A DNA stretch of 64,000 nt from Pisolithus tinctorius (lineage: Eukaryota; Basidiomycota; Agaricomycetes; Boletales; Pisolithaceae), in the NCBI GenBank assembly GCA_024663395.1, contig JANFAH010000008.1:434001-498000 (forward strand). Direction: 5' to 3'. Under the pieces are notes generated by a model, which saw only the letters and a list, made by a program, of their open reading frames with translations, was not told the DNA's origin and ran no database searches. Below, one piece after another: positions 1-11,700 of this stretch (the first letter of the stretch is position 1; the number at the start of each line of letters is the position of its first letter). The translations under genes and the position numbers were made by a program.

Positions 1-2925
1 ACACAGGGCCAAACAACAGATACGCTGCGGAGGTAATGGAACATCCCCAGGCAGAACACCGTTGTTTGACGTCGTCCGAATATGGCGGTCAGCAATAAGG
101 CGGTCCAGGATGTGGGTAGATACTATGGACCCCTGAGAATGTGTCGCGACAAATATAGCGTCTGCTTCACGAAGAGCATCCATCCATTCGTCGTTCGAGA
201 TCAGGTTCTGATACAATCTGCATCAAAGGGGGGATGGTCAGGGTGAGCGTGCCGCTGAAGGTATTGACAAATCCATACTTCTCAACGCGGCGATTAATTG
301 TTCCCTCGCCCTCCAGGGGAATCTTCGTAATCTTTGTTAATTTCACATTGTGCTTTTCCTGAAACTCGTCTAGTGTTTGCACGACTCTATTGACCAACTT
401 GGAACTAGTGCCTGTTGGCTGCAGGCCGCGTTTAATCACAGCATGAGTAAGCAAGGTTATCGATGTGTACTAACCTCTCCAATGAAAGTCCGCGCCACAG
501 CACCTTCAAGGAACGATAACAATCAGTAGATTTCACTGATAATAGACCGTGACATACCCGGGAACCATCCATGGACACCGATGACAACTACTCGTCGGCA
601 ACCCCTCAAGACGTCCGTGCTATCATCCCCGAGAATGTTCCATGCGCGTGGAAGAGCCCTCTCATACGGGGAACAATGATCTTCCCGTCCTTTCCCTTTC
701 CCTTTCTCCGCGGGAGCCTCACTTCGGGAAAATAAAACCTCCGTGACAGACTTGAGCGCCTTCGCCAGGGTAGATGAAGGTGCTTCTGGGATAATAGATC
801 TAGGCGGAGCGTGAAAGATATCCTCCCAAGTGGGTAGAACTACGTTGGGTGGAGGTGGTGTCACGGGTGTCTTTACAATGGATTTCTTGGAAGGCGAAGG
901 AGACGACTGTCGTACCACAACTTCGCGGAAACCTGCCTCTGAGGTGGTTTGGGTGGTTACTTTCTGTTGCTGCTTCACATCAACAGCAACGGGAGATCCT
1001 CGGCCAGATGCCGAAGCGAGCTGGGACGGTTTTGTCTCCTTAATCGATGGTCCCTGGGTGCCCGCCGAGCTCGGCAATGAAGAACTGCCAGTACCTTCGG
1101 CGGCGCTGGCATCCTCATCAATATCCATCACTTCCATTTCTCCTTCTTTCTCATACGTGATACTCTTCATTGCCACAGCCCGAGTAGAGAAGAAAGACAT
1201 CCAGCTTGTTCGATTTTGGGATATCGATGACTGGATAGGATTGATAGATCCGGTGGCGGGAACGTTGGCATCCGGGCCCTCTATTGAAGGAACGGACGGT
1301 TCCTGGTAAGTCGGCTCGGGTTTCTGATCAATTGATTGCTGGCAAGCTGACTTTACACCAGCATCGCCATCTGACGGCACCACCGAAGAGGGCGCTTGGT
1401 ACCGGGACCACGGAGCATACCATGCAAAGCCCTGGGACTTCTTCGTATCAGCGGATGTTGTAGGAACCTCATCTTGATCTTGGGCTTCATATGGTATATC
1501 CTTGTCCTTGCTCTCCGATTTGGAAATTGGGGCAGGCTGGCACTCAGTCCCAAGCTGTGTAGCAGACGAAGCAGGTGGCGATGCATCGACATCCTCCATC
1601 GGATGCGCTGGCTGGTGTTCAGTTCCTGCAGCGCCGGAGAAAGGCTGGCTGTGTTGATCACTGGCACCGCGACCCCAGCCAAGATATGACCACCAGGTGC
1701 CTGCGCTGTTATCAGTCCTAGCTTGTTCGGAACATTCGTGGTCCCCTGGGGCCTTAGGGGCATCAGGTGTTTCCGTCTCTGACTCAACTGTAGTAGCCGG
1801 CACATCCATGGGAAGAGAATCAATAGGGGTTGCGGCAACTACGTATGCTAAGGCAAATGAACGAATCAGCTTTACGTGACTTACCTGTTCTATGAGTTTC
1901 CTGGGCTGGAGTTTCTCCATGGTTCTTCGGCACGTCCTGTACATTCTCTGAATGTGATGCCCCAGTGGCTATATCGAGAGGAGGCTTGGATCTGCTTAAC
2001 AGAGATATGCCGAGCGTAAACCTGCCGGAATTCAACGAGGCAGTTGAGCCAGAAACGCCCGCTGGCTGGAGTGTGGTCAGTGGGATAGTTTGCGCCTTGT
2101 TTGGGGGAAGCTTTGAAACGTCCGCGCTCGAATTACCTAAGTCAGGTTTGGGTTGTGACAATGACTTGTCCTCTAGCTGGGGCGCTGGCTCCTTTGGATG
2201 AGAGTCTCCTCCATGAGGGGTTGTCGTAACCCTAGAGGGGGAGGCCTCTTGAGATGTTGAGGGCACTGTCGAACCGAGGGTAGGAGGTAACTCAGAGGAA
2301 TCGGCACAGACGGGAAGCGCGCTTGAGGCCTCCGGGGCTTGCTCAGGCTTGGCCTCGGACTCCTGGCCCTGCAGCCAAGTGAATCCACTGAACCAAGACC
2401 GTTTGTTCGATATGGTACGATCCGTTGCACTGGACGGGAAAGGAGGCGGAGCTGCAGCTACGGATGGATCTGCGTCCTGTGCTGGCGCGGAAATACCTTC
2501 GGCATCACTGCCTTGAACGTCACTGGTGCCGTCCGCTGTTTCCGCCGCTACATCTACGTCTGAGATGAGGATATAGATTAGATTAGTCACTAGCGTGTCG
2601 AGAGTGACTGTCAACACAAACCAGATCTACCTGGTGAGAGACCCTGACAGACCGACTCCGACTGCGCAGATTCCTCGCTGACTGGCGGCTGCTCCACGGT
2701 GTCCACTACGGCTTCGTTGACTCCAGGTTTCATTGGGATGGCCTCGAACGGTTCTTTCGGTGGGGAAGCGTTACGGAGAATGCTGGGTAACTTGGTCGTC
2801 GCTGAGTGCAAGGGTGATGCCTGTTTAGGTTCCGCAAGTACAAAAGCGACAACCGGTGAGTGAGCAGATTTCAAACTAGTGTTATACGGCTTCTTCCAAT
2901 GAGAACGAACAGGACGCGAGGACAT
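1..2925 (-). CDS. alpha/beta-hydrolase (serine esterase-like) with long disordered N-terminus, left end cut
   Basis: Spliced minus-strand gene that runs off the left edge. I infer exons 2925-2631, 2559-1885, 1847-558, 503-475, 418-279 and 217 to beyond base 1; every intron is GT..AG and each join keeps frame. ATG 2925-2923 is chosen because it opens the first exon directly; an upstream in-frame alternative at 3036 is possible. About the first 740 residues are Ser/Pro/Glu-rich low complexity and probably disordered. The hydrolase part starts with GVHGWFPG (558-581), an HG loop like the oxyanion region of lipases, then PTGTSSK, and THSQGS (127-144), which has the x-x-S-x-G shape of a nucleophile elbow. 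The Asp and His of a triad would lie outside the window. The substrate is unknown. I recognise the fold type, not a named orthologue. Confidence 0.75.
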
Positions 2926-4736
2926 TGAACAGCAAGAACAGCACAGACCCTCAGGTAGACATGCGGCAGAAGCGCCCCACTCAAGTGATTCATGGACTTG
3001 CCTCGACAAGGCGGCGCGACTGCATGCATACGTCAATTCAAATCACGTGATCGCACACGCAAATAGCTGGCACTTGGCTGCTGCCTTCCACCACCAAGTA
3101 ATACTGTTCAGACGTTCAGGTGCGTGCCAGTATGATTAACTGGCATTGGACAGTGCAATATCTGCACGTTTGTACAGAACGCACGTTGTTGAGTTGCCGA
3201 GGTTGATAAGATAATCTCTGTCTAGACTGCGAGTCCAAAATCGGTGATTAAAAATATTATTGAAGTCTTTCGGCGACTTTTTCGAAATCCAGAGGAACGT
3301 GTGTAATTCCGCAAGGACACCCGTATTTGCGGACTGAGATGGCATCGTAACAGAGGTCATGAAGCTGGTTACATACAGGGAAAATAATTCAAACAGCGGG
3401 CGTGCTTCCGCGGTCATTAGGAAGAAGCGGTTATCACTTATTAGAAGTAGTGTCGAAGGTTTATAAACCGTGGGTACTGCCGGATTTATCAGCTGCGTGG
3501 TTGTTGTGGTTCCATTACAGTGAGTACTGTAATATTTAGCCTGGAGGCCTGGACTCGTTCCTACCCTGTGTATAAGACGAGGATGCCTTCTGCTCCTATA
3601 TGAACTACAACTGGCCTATTGCAGCCGCTGCCGCCCGGAAGGCCTGATCAATCATTGGCTCAGCTTGTATCCTGTGGATCCTTCCGTCTCCGTCGAACGA
3701 AATAGTGAAAAGGGGCGAAAATAGCAGGCCACTGAATAAACAGAAGTACAACTTGGGCATTTGGCGTGGCGCTGGATCCATATGTGCTAAGCTCGATTAA
3801 CGGTAATTCTCGGAACTCAAGAAGTGCCGCTAGTTCAGATGGGTGTCACGTGCAGAGCTCCCGCCATTGGGACATGTACGTGGTACAATACCGACACGTC
3901 CATCATATTAATCCTGCCTAATATCCTACACTACCTCACCACCACATTTACATAACGCCAGTCCGTCATGAGAAAGGAAAGAGTTTGTGTCTCACCCGCA
4001 AAAGGGTTCTTGTAAGCAAGGTAATGTCGTGACGTGCAACTATGCGGTTCACTCACCGCCAGTAAGACCAAGGACACTGTGCTGAAAGCGCACGGAATCC
4101 ACCCAGAGAACTCCGGTTTTTACACAGTGCTCGAAGTGGATAAAGCCGCACACAAATTTGGCCTCGGGAGTCAGCCCTGAGGATGGTTGAGGCAAGTGTC
4201 TCGTGCATAGGTAGCCAGCAGTTCCACAGACAGGTGCGATAATGGACAGGCCAGAGCGGCAAAGACTCAACGTTACCTGTCAAAAAAAATGTAAGACTTA
4301 CGTGGAGGCACGACTCCAGACCCTCCACGGGAACGAAAGGTTTCAGTTGACAGCATAAGATTAGCCCTGACTAAGTATGTGTTGAGCAGAGGAGTGTATA
4401 AGCGCACTCACTGGAATGGACTGAAAGTAGAGGAAATGGGGAAAGCGCCATCAGTGAAACCTATTGCTCAAAAGTAAGACACGTCTTTTTGAAACCGGTT
4501 GGCAAGCCTTTGCTTGAATGCACAACCACCAATCAGCAACACTCCATTCCAGTGAGTACATGTGGACGTAACTCAGACGACCAACCCGAGCAACGAGAGG
4601 GAGAATCAGACAGGGAGTTTTGATTTACCAGCACGTAGTGAATTTGTCCAATCGGGGTTTGGGGGTTCGCCAGTTCATAAAACCGTTTCGGCTACAATAC
4701 GTACTGTACTACTGACTTCCTTCCACAGCACCCAGC
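2926..4736. other. intergenic region without a supported gene
   Basis: Between the divergent hydrolase and TPR genes. I see no convincing coding region. Short open frames on the minus strand (3136-3417; 4049-4328) have no recognisable motif, and the only intron-like gap in the second (about 4277-4301) would be about 25 nt, too short for this genome. Two CACGTG palindromes (3044-3049 and 3847-3852) could bind bHLH factors; the first lies about 120 bp upstream of the hydrolase start codon. Confidence 0.5.
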
Positions 4737-7395
4737 ATGAATCGTCTCCCACCGCCTGTGTCGCCTACGTATACCCCAGACAAGGCTCTAGATGATCTTC
4801 CAGGGATACACTGGGCTCTGTATGAATTCCTTCACTCGCGGATGCTGGAAAGTGAGGAGTACTGTGACCGCATGGACCCCAACAAGTGCGGCCGGTTCTT
4901 TCCTACTTGGTGTCTGTGCATTCTCAGTCGATTGTTGTCTAGGGAAAGATTATGTTTTGCGACTGGATATGGGGTTATCCAGGGTATCAAGGGCTTGATG
5001 TCTTTTGAAGACAAAGTATGGGGACGCTATGTTATCTGTTCTGTAGACGCTCATAGGTGTCTAGGACCTTCTTAACGCTATTCATCACATGAAGCGGGGA
5101 ATTACCGTTGCAGCGGCTCATAGGAAGCCTCCTCCATCACTAGCAGGGCGTTTAGCTGGTTATATCGTTCCAGGTCTCAGCTACTCGGGTCCCGAATGGG
5201 TTGCCCAGATGACTGACGTGGAGAAACACGCTGAACTTATGTATGCGGAAGGCCTCTACTACAAGGTGAGGGCCAGCCACAACGTAAGCTGAACGCCAGC
5301 CGTAATTATGCATCTTTCCCTCCAGAGTTTGGTGGGGATTGTCTACTCCGGTGACTGGCTCTCGTTTATCAAGGAAATGTGAGTGCTCCCACCGACATCC
5401 TTCCCGCGACGAATTCCGATCGTGGGTTCAGGTTGAACATGCGGACAACTATGTCAATATACCGGCAACTTGGACGATACCTTGAGGTGGCTGACGCAGC
5501 TTACGCGGCCTCGCATTATCAAGATTCGGAAGAGTCTTTGAATGTGCCGCTCGAGGATCCGTCCATTGACCGGCATTTCCGGTCGGGGGTTTATATCGGA
5601 CTAGGCTTGTCACATCTCGCTTTGTCTCTGATGCCGTCGCGACTGCTTACTTTCGTGGAACTGTTTGGGTACCGAGGTGACCGGATGGAAGGCCTTCGGA
5701 TGCTGGAGAGAGCTGGCGGGTGGACTTCAGGCGACGACAGAGACATCATTCCGCAAGGTAGGCTCACACTATGCGTTGTGTGAGAGTTCATTCTTGGTCC
5801 TGTATGTCTGAGCGCTATTGCAGAGGATGAGGGTCTTCGCCGGCCCATGTGTGACATGATGCTTCTTATCTTCCACCTCGTGCTCTCGGCATATACCTTT
5901 GAAGGCATCGATGTCAACATGGCCCGGAGAGTAGTGGAGTGGAACTTGGAGAGGTATCCAAACAGTAAGTCGAGGCAGCATCTTTCCCACGCTTGCGAAT
6001 TCCGGCGAAATACAGATCTTTATTTTAACGATGTAATCACTAGGCGTGTTTTTCTTGTTCGGTGCTGGTCGCCTTGCTTTGGTACGCTCACAACCGGAGC
6101 GTGCTCTTGAGCACTACGCTCGGGCAGCGCAATGCCAGTCGCAGTACCGCAGTATGCATCATATCAGCTGGTGGGAGAGTGCAATTGCCAGTTTTGCTTT
6201 GTGGGATGTGAATGCGAGTAAGGAGTGGTGGAGTCGCCTGAGGGCTGAAGCAACTGTAAGTGAAAGCTTTTCGTTCTGCAATAACGACCAATAGGACATC
6301 GCTTGTAGTGGTCGAAAGCGACGTACACCTATGGCGAGGCTGCCTGCCTTGCGTCTCTTGGTGAACACGACGCGGCGGCGGACTTGATGGAGAAGGTAAC
6401 GGGTCTCAGGCAGCGTATTGCCGGGAAGAGCATACCAATTGAAGTGCGCGACGACTGCTGTGTATCCTGTTTAACCTTCCGACTTATCGAACTTTTTTTC
6501 GTAACAGAAATTTGCGGCTCGGAAAGCGCGCAAGTATCTCGCTCAGGGAAATCAGTTAATGCTTTCTGCCATGGAACTCGCCTACGTTTTCTCTGCTATC
6601 GCACATGCACCGCAGAGGATTGTGTTAGAGAAGATGATACCTGATGTGCAGAAAGCCCTTGAAGAGCTTGGCCTCACGGAAGCTGGATGTGATTCCTCTG
6701 GAAAACCTCTCCGAAATGGTTCCGCCACTGGATCCGACTATAGTGGAGAGGAGAAGGTTAAAAAGGCAGGAAATGGAATAGCAAAATCGACATGCGAAGG
6801 ATACTGGGATAACGTGTGCCTCGCTCGTTTCCTTGAAGGTGTTTGCTGGAGATATGTTGCCTATCCAGTACGTCCCGCGGTCCCCAGATGCTGTGTTATC
6901 TTCGGGTGGATTTGTTAGGCATTAACCTATTCTTGTTAGGATCCAGACGCCGATCTTGACGAGAATGGCAGTCTTCCCGTCACGATCGACGACGCAGGGC
7001 GGAGAGCTGAACGAGCATTCAAGGCTGTTTTCGAGCATGGACCAAAGATAGAGCTAGATCATTATCTCGTATACTACGCTCGTGGGTCTTCGTTGTTTTC
7101 CGTTGCCGCTCGCTCATTGCCTTGGTCCCCGTTCGATTTGGGGTAGATTTTGAATATGGGAGATTGCTTGCGCGCTCGGGCAAAATGGACGAAGCTAGGA
7201 CACACTTCGATTTGGTTCTTAGTGGTAAAGCAGTCGAAGTTAGCTCCGCAGGGCGGAAGGGCAAGTACAGTCTAGAGGTAGGATCTATTCCATTGTCCTT
7301 GTATGTCAAGTAAGTTAATGGTTTTCGGATAGAACGCGCTGCATGTCCGGACATATGCTGCGCTTGATGCCCTCAAGCAGGATAGATTGCTTTGA
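4737..7395 (+). CDS. TTC39/Iml2-type tetratricopeptide protein (DUF3808)
   Basis: Twelve-exon gene with short GT..AG introns; the first exons are 4737-4885, 4943-5015 and 5065-5265, the last begins at 7333, and the stop is TGA at 7393-7395. The start is the first ATG and gives the expected family N-terminus. Diagnostic stretches are FATGYGVIQGIKGLMSFED in exon 2, then AHRKPPPSLAGRLAGYIVPG and the HAELMYAEG block in exon 3. Helical TPR-like repeats follow, such as the ARSGKMDEARTHFDLVL segment near 7,165-7,225. This matches the Iml2/TTC39 family. Yeast Iml2 is linked to lipid-droplet and inclusion-body handling, and animal TTC39 proteins to lipid metabolism, but their biochemistry is poorly defined. 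No premature stop remains after splicing, so the gene looks intact. Confidence 0.85.
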
Positions 7396-7660
7396 AGTAT
7401 GGAGCATGGTCAAGACGGCAACAGACATTTACATTCGTATATCCATCACTGATCTACACAAGTGCTTCATGTAGCTTTCCAACATTGTAAACCTTGTTTT
7501 TGCTTTGGTGTAAACTTCGATACCAGATAGCGTTGACTAAGCATAGTCTTTGTTTGCGAAACTTTGTGGCATTCCTAGTGGCGACTTGATCTTGTACTAT
7601 TACTTCGTTCCTTAGTTTTTCTACAATATAATCTACCAATTCCGCTACTGAAACAGACCT
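7396..7660. other. 3' flank of the TPR gene and 5' flank of the E2 gene
   Basis: No gene is supported. An antisense frame (7454-7699) overlaps the E2 start codon but has no recognisable domain or splice pattern. Confidence 0.5.
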
Positions 7661-8287
7661 ATGGTACGTGCCAATAGAGGGTTCTACGTTTCCGCTCATG
7701 ACATGGATATCAGTCTACGAACTGTAGGAGACGCCTTATCCGTGACTTCAAACGTCTTTCGAGCGATCCACCAAGTGGCGTTTCTGGGAGCCCATGTCCG
7801 GATAATATTATGGTATGGAATGCGGTAATCTTTGGTCCAGGTGAGTTGGTGTTGCTTGTTTCGCTCGTCTTTACTGCCCGCTAAGTCGAGAGAAGCGGAC
7901 ACGCCGTTCGAGGATGGAACCTTCAAGCTCCTGCTTACGTTTGACGAGTCGTACCCCAACAAACCACCGACTGTAAAATTCCTGTCGCGAATGTTCCACC
8001 CGAACGTGTATAATAACGGCGAACTGTGTCTCGATATACTGCAAAACCGGTGGTCCCCTACGTATGACGTAGCGGCGATCCTCACTTCCATCCAGAGTCT
8101 CCTGCACGATCCGAATCCAAACAGTCCTGCCAATGCAGAAGCAGCTCAGTTGTACCGCGAGAATATGAAGGAGTACATAAGGAGGGTGAAGGCGACGGTT
8201 GAGGACAGTTGGTTAGATCCAGAGGAACAGCAGAGTATGGGGAAGGATGGTGATGGGACGACGGCTAGCAGCGACCCTGTCCAATGA
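7661..8287 (+). CDS. UBC2: Rad6/Ubc2 ubiquitin-conjugating enzyme E2
   Basis: Three coding exons: 7661-7663, 7714-7840 and 7893-8287, encoding 174 residues. The ATG stands alone in its exon: a 50-nt intron (GTACGT..TATCAG) follows the third base, and splicing gives [16 protein letters not shown], the conserved Rad6 start. The UBC fold is complete, with [15 protein letters not shown] containing the catalytic cysteine (GELC, about residue 88) and the downstream SPTYDV and DPNPNSPAN blocks. The tail after SWLDPEE is short and acidic/Ser-rich, as in fungal Rad6. The family works with Bre1 on H2B ubiquitination and with Rad18 on PCNA, in the nucleus. I see no damage. The next gene is a RING-bearing SNF2 protein on the same strand. 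Confidence 0.95.
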
Positions 8288-8796
8288 TTCGTTCTACATA
8301 CCTGTCTTTGCTTTTTGTCTTTCTTTCTTGTTTTGTTTTGTGGAACCCTACGATGTTCGTGTTGTACGATCTATCCTTGATGTAATCGTTGGAGTGAATT
8401 TGTCGGTTGTCTGGGGACGGAACAACTTATCTTCCCATCGATCCTCGAATACGGTAACCACATGGAGAAGCCGAGATCTGAGAGCTTACTACAAGGGTTT
8501 TATTGAGACCTCCACCAACGAGGACGATTTAATGAATCAAGACAACACAAACGACACTGTCATCGTGCTACAAAGGTACCGGTTACAGACGTATGCAATT
8601 TGACATCGAGCTGCATATCGTTGGTCGCACGCAGATCAGCCTCCGCCTTTCTCCTGGCCTGAGCCGCTGCTGCAATGAGGTGACCATCGTGGTCATCTTG
8701 GCTTTGGCACTATGATTTGTACACTATTTGGCACGGGGCTCACTTGCTGTACTGGGGTCTTTCGAGCGCGTCTTCCCGGAGCCCCTACCAACTCGA
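8288..8796. other. E2 3' flank and SNF2 5' flank
   Basis: No gene assigned. A short antisense frame near 8,570-8,700 (an Ala/Arg-rich stretch) looks protein-like but has no start, partner exon or recognisable domain. Confidence 0.45.
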
Positions 8797-11700
8797 ATGA
8801 ATCCTAACAGTGCTGCCGGCTCGTCCACGAAGCGGTCGCGCATCTTAGCCGCGCTAGACAGCTCCAGCCTTTTCTCTGTCCCTTCCACGTCCGCTAGTCC
8901 TCCGTTGGACCAGCAGCAAGTACTGGGAAAGAGATCATACGAGGATGTTGTCAGCGCCAATTCGTATATCGGCAGCTTCCGCGAAGACGTTTCTGCGATG
9001 CCGGGTGGCTCGAAAAGTCGTGCGAGGAGAGTTCATTCAACTGGTAGGGCACATAATTCGACATTCTCTGTGCTTTCTAAAGCTGCAATTGTGTCATGTC
9101 TGGCGCCCGCTTAGTCCTCTCCCAGCAAAAGTCACAAATAGCGAAGAAGCTTGCCGACTCCGGCTTCCAGTTGAATTACGACTCAGATACACCTGTACAC
9201 CGGATAGATGTCGGCGGTCCCGACCAAGCAGAAAAGTAGGCAGCGGACTCGTTGTCTTATTTTCCTCCGTAGCATGAGTCGACCAACGCTTCACTTGTTA
9301 GGTTGGCCCAATTTGTGTACACTTCTATCGAGAATTTAGGTGAGGGGAGGACTGTACGCGAAGCTGTCCGTAAGCTCGGCCTGCAGAGGTCGGTCCTCCT
9401 GTCCACTTGCTGTGGTGATGGTCGTATGACGCGCTTGATAGCGATAGAGATCTCCTTCCGGGTTTAGAAGTACGTTTGCTGCCACACCAGCTCATTGGTG
9501 TTAGCTGGTAAGGTTACACGCGCATATGTAGGTGCCTGCTGACGCTGTTGCGAAGGATGGTAGACCAGGAGAGAGCCACTCCGCACAAAGGGGGTATTCT
9601 TGCGTACGTCAATGCAAATTCTTTGTCTCGGTAACTTTGTTCCGGCTGACTTGTTTCAGTGACCAAATGGGCCTTGGCAAGTTCATGCACATAGTCACCT
9701 TGCGAGTGTCGGACTGACTGGGGGCATAGGTAAAACCGTGCAGATGATAGCAACGATGGCCATCAATCTTCCGAAGGATTCTTCATCTTCACAGACAACA
9801 CTCATTGTCGTTCCCTCTGCCCTTTTACAGCAGGTAGGGACACTCTTCGGCCATACATTCGCACTATCCACTCAACCTGCCTATACAGTGGAAAGAAGAA
9901 ATAGAAACAAAGACCAACGATTTGTTCACCGTTCACATCCATCACGGCCGCGACAAGTTACTGACGACGGCAGATATTGAATCAAAGGACGTGCGTTCCA
10001 TGTACACAGTTTACCCTGTGAAATTTCATAGAATGCTCTTAGGTCATTATAACCACGTATCAGACGGCGAGCAACGAATTATCAATACCAGCTGACCTTG
10101 ATGAAGGTGAAGAGTTCCGGTGGCTCGAGAATCACGGGTCCGTTGGAACGTTTCGTCCAGTATTCGTGGTCTTATACTTGTTGTTTCAGAGGGGTCCTCT
10201 CTCGTGTGAAGTGGCACCGCGTGATTTTGGATGAAGCACATTTCATCCGCAATAGGTAAGCATGGGCGTCTTAGGTGATTAACCACCCACTATACTTATG
10301 AGTGCAGATCAACCGTCGCGAGTCGTAATCTCGCCTTACTCCGTGCTAACTACCGCTGGATGTTGACGGGTACCCCTGTCACGAACTCGCTGTATGTGAC
10401 TATTTGCCTCGTCGATCCTTGCGTTTCATTTGGTTTAATCCTTGCACAGCGCCGACATATATGGCTTGATTCGTTTTGGTCGTTTCAGGCCTTGGAATGA
10501 TTGGAATGACTTCAATAGATACGTGGTAAGTAGAAATCAGTTTGGCCAGTGTAACAATTACGAAGTGAAACCCGGGTTATTACCTTCAGGCCAGAGAGCA
10601 GCGACAAGACCCACCTCTGGCAGGTATGTTTGAGACAGCTATTTGAAGGCGACCTGACGCACTTTCAACTCGTTTCCTAGCTATGCGAGCTCAGGAAATC
10701 CTGAAACCTTTGCTTCTGCGTCGAACCAAGGATGCTCATCTGGTTAGCCATTCCGTAACGCTTCCAAAAAAGTGCATTGACGCGTTCCTAGGACGGGGTA
10801 CCCATCTTGCAACTGCCCCCGAAACACATAGATCTCGTGACACTCGAATTTTCGCCCGACGAACGGGAGGTTCGTGATCATGGACGCTAACCCGATCCTT
10901 CAGTGCTAAGTTTCGTTTCCCAAGCTTTACGACAATTTCGAGAAGCGCAGTCGTATCCGAATCAACAGATACATCAACAATAGAACACTACTTAAGAAGT
11001 AAGTCAGCTCCGTGTACAATCTCCGCCAGCCTAATACATCTCGTACAGTACTTCTGCAGTCCTGGTAGGGCATATTTTGGTCGCTTCCTGGCCCGAGTAG
11101 AGTTCATTTATTTTTAGACCATGATTTTACGACTGCGGCAGCTTTGCTGCCATCCAAACCTTATTCTTGTTGGTGATCCGAAATTTTAGGTTCTCTGATC
11201 ATGGCGCTGACATCCACTTTCAGAGTCAAGCGGAGGATTACGTAGATCCTACATTAATCATGTCGGACGACAAAGACAAGGAACTTGGTAGAGCGATAAA
11301 GACTATGGGAAAGGAGTGGGTAGAGAAGGTGAGTGCTCAACTTTGGCGGTGGCGTTCCCCAATAATATGTCAACCCTCTAGATCAAGAAACGGTGAGTGG
11401 ATGTCTAGTCAACTCAGCGTTGACCATCAGTTGATAGGGGGTTGCCAGGTTCTTGGCACGTGCCCTAGCCAACGATATGTTTATATTCTCGGATGAGCTG
11501 GATGAAGACGACTTTTGTCCCGTATGCAAAGATAGTGAGACATGTCTTTACTGGTCTTCTTTGTACTCACATGTGTAACAGTATATACGAGGGACTCAGG
11601 CCGAGTGTTAGCGTGTGGCCATGAGTTATGTTTCGGTGGGAATGTCTGCTACCTGTTCTTTCGGATATACTAAATGCGTTGTCCGGAATCCAGATTGTTT

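Noticed and set aside
830..1309. Plus-strand ORFs across 830-1879
   Set aside because: Mirror frames of the Ser/Pro-rich hydrolase exon.
3136..3417. 93-codon minus-strand ORF with an ATG
   Set aside because: AT-rich, no recognisable motif, no partner exons; fits chance or a UTR.
4049..4328. Cys-containing minus-strand ORFs with splice-like flanks
   Set aside because: The required intron would be about 25 nt, shorter than any supported intron here, and the protein is unrecognisable.
7454..7699. Antisense ORF over the Rad6 5' end
   Set aside because: Overlaps a well-supported gene start and shows no domain; probably chance.
8570..8700. Ala/Arg-rich minus-strand coding-like stretch
   Set aside because: No start, no splice partner; lies in the flank between two plus-strand genes.
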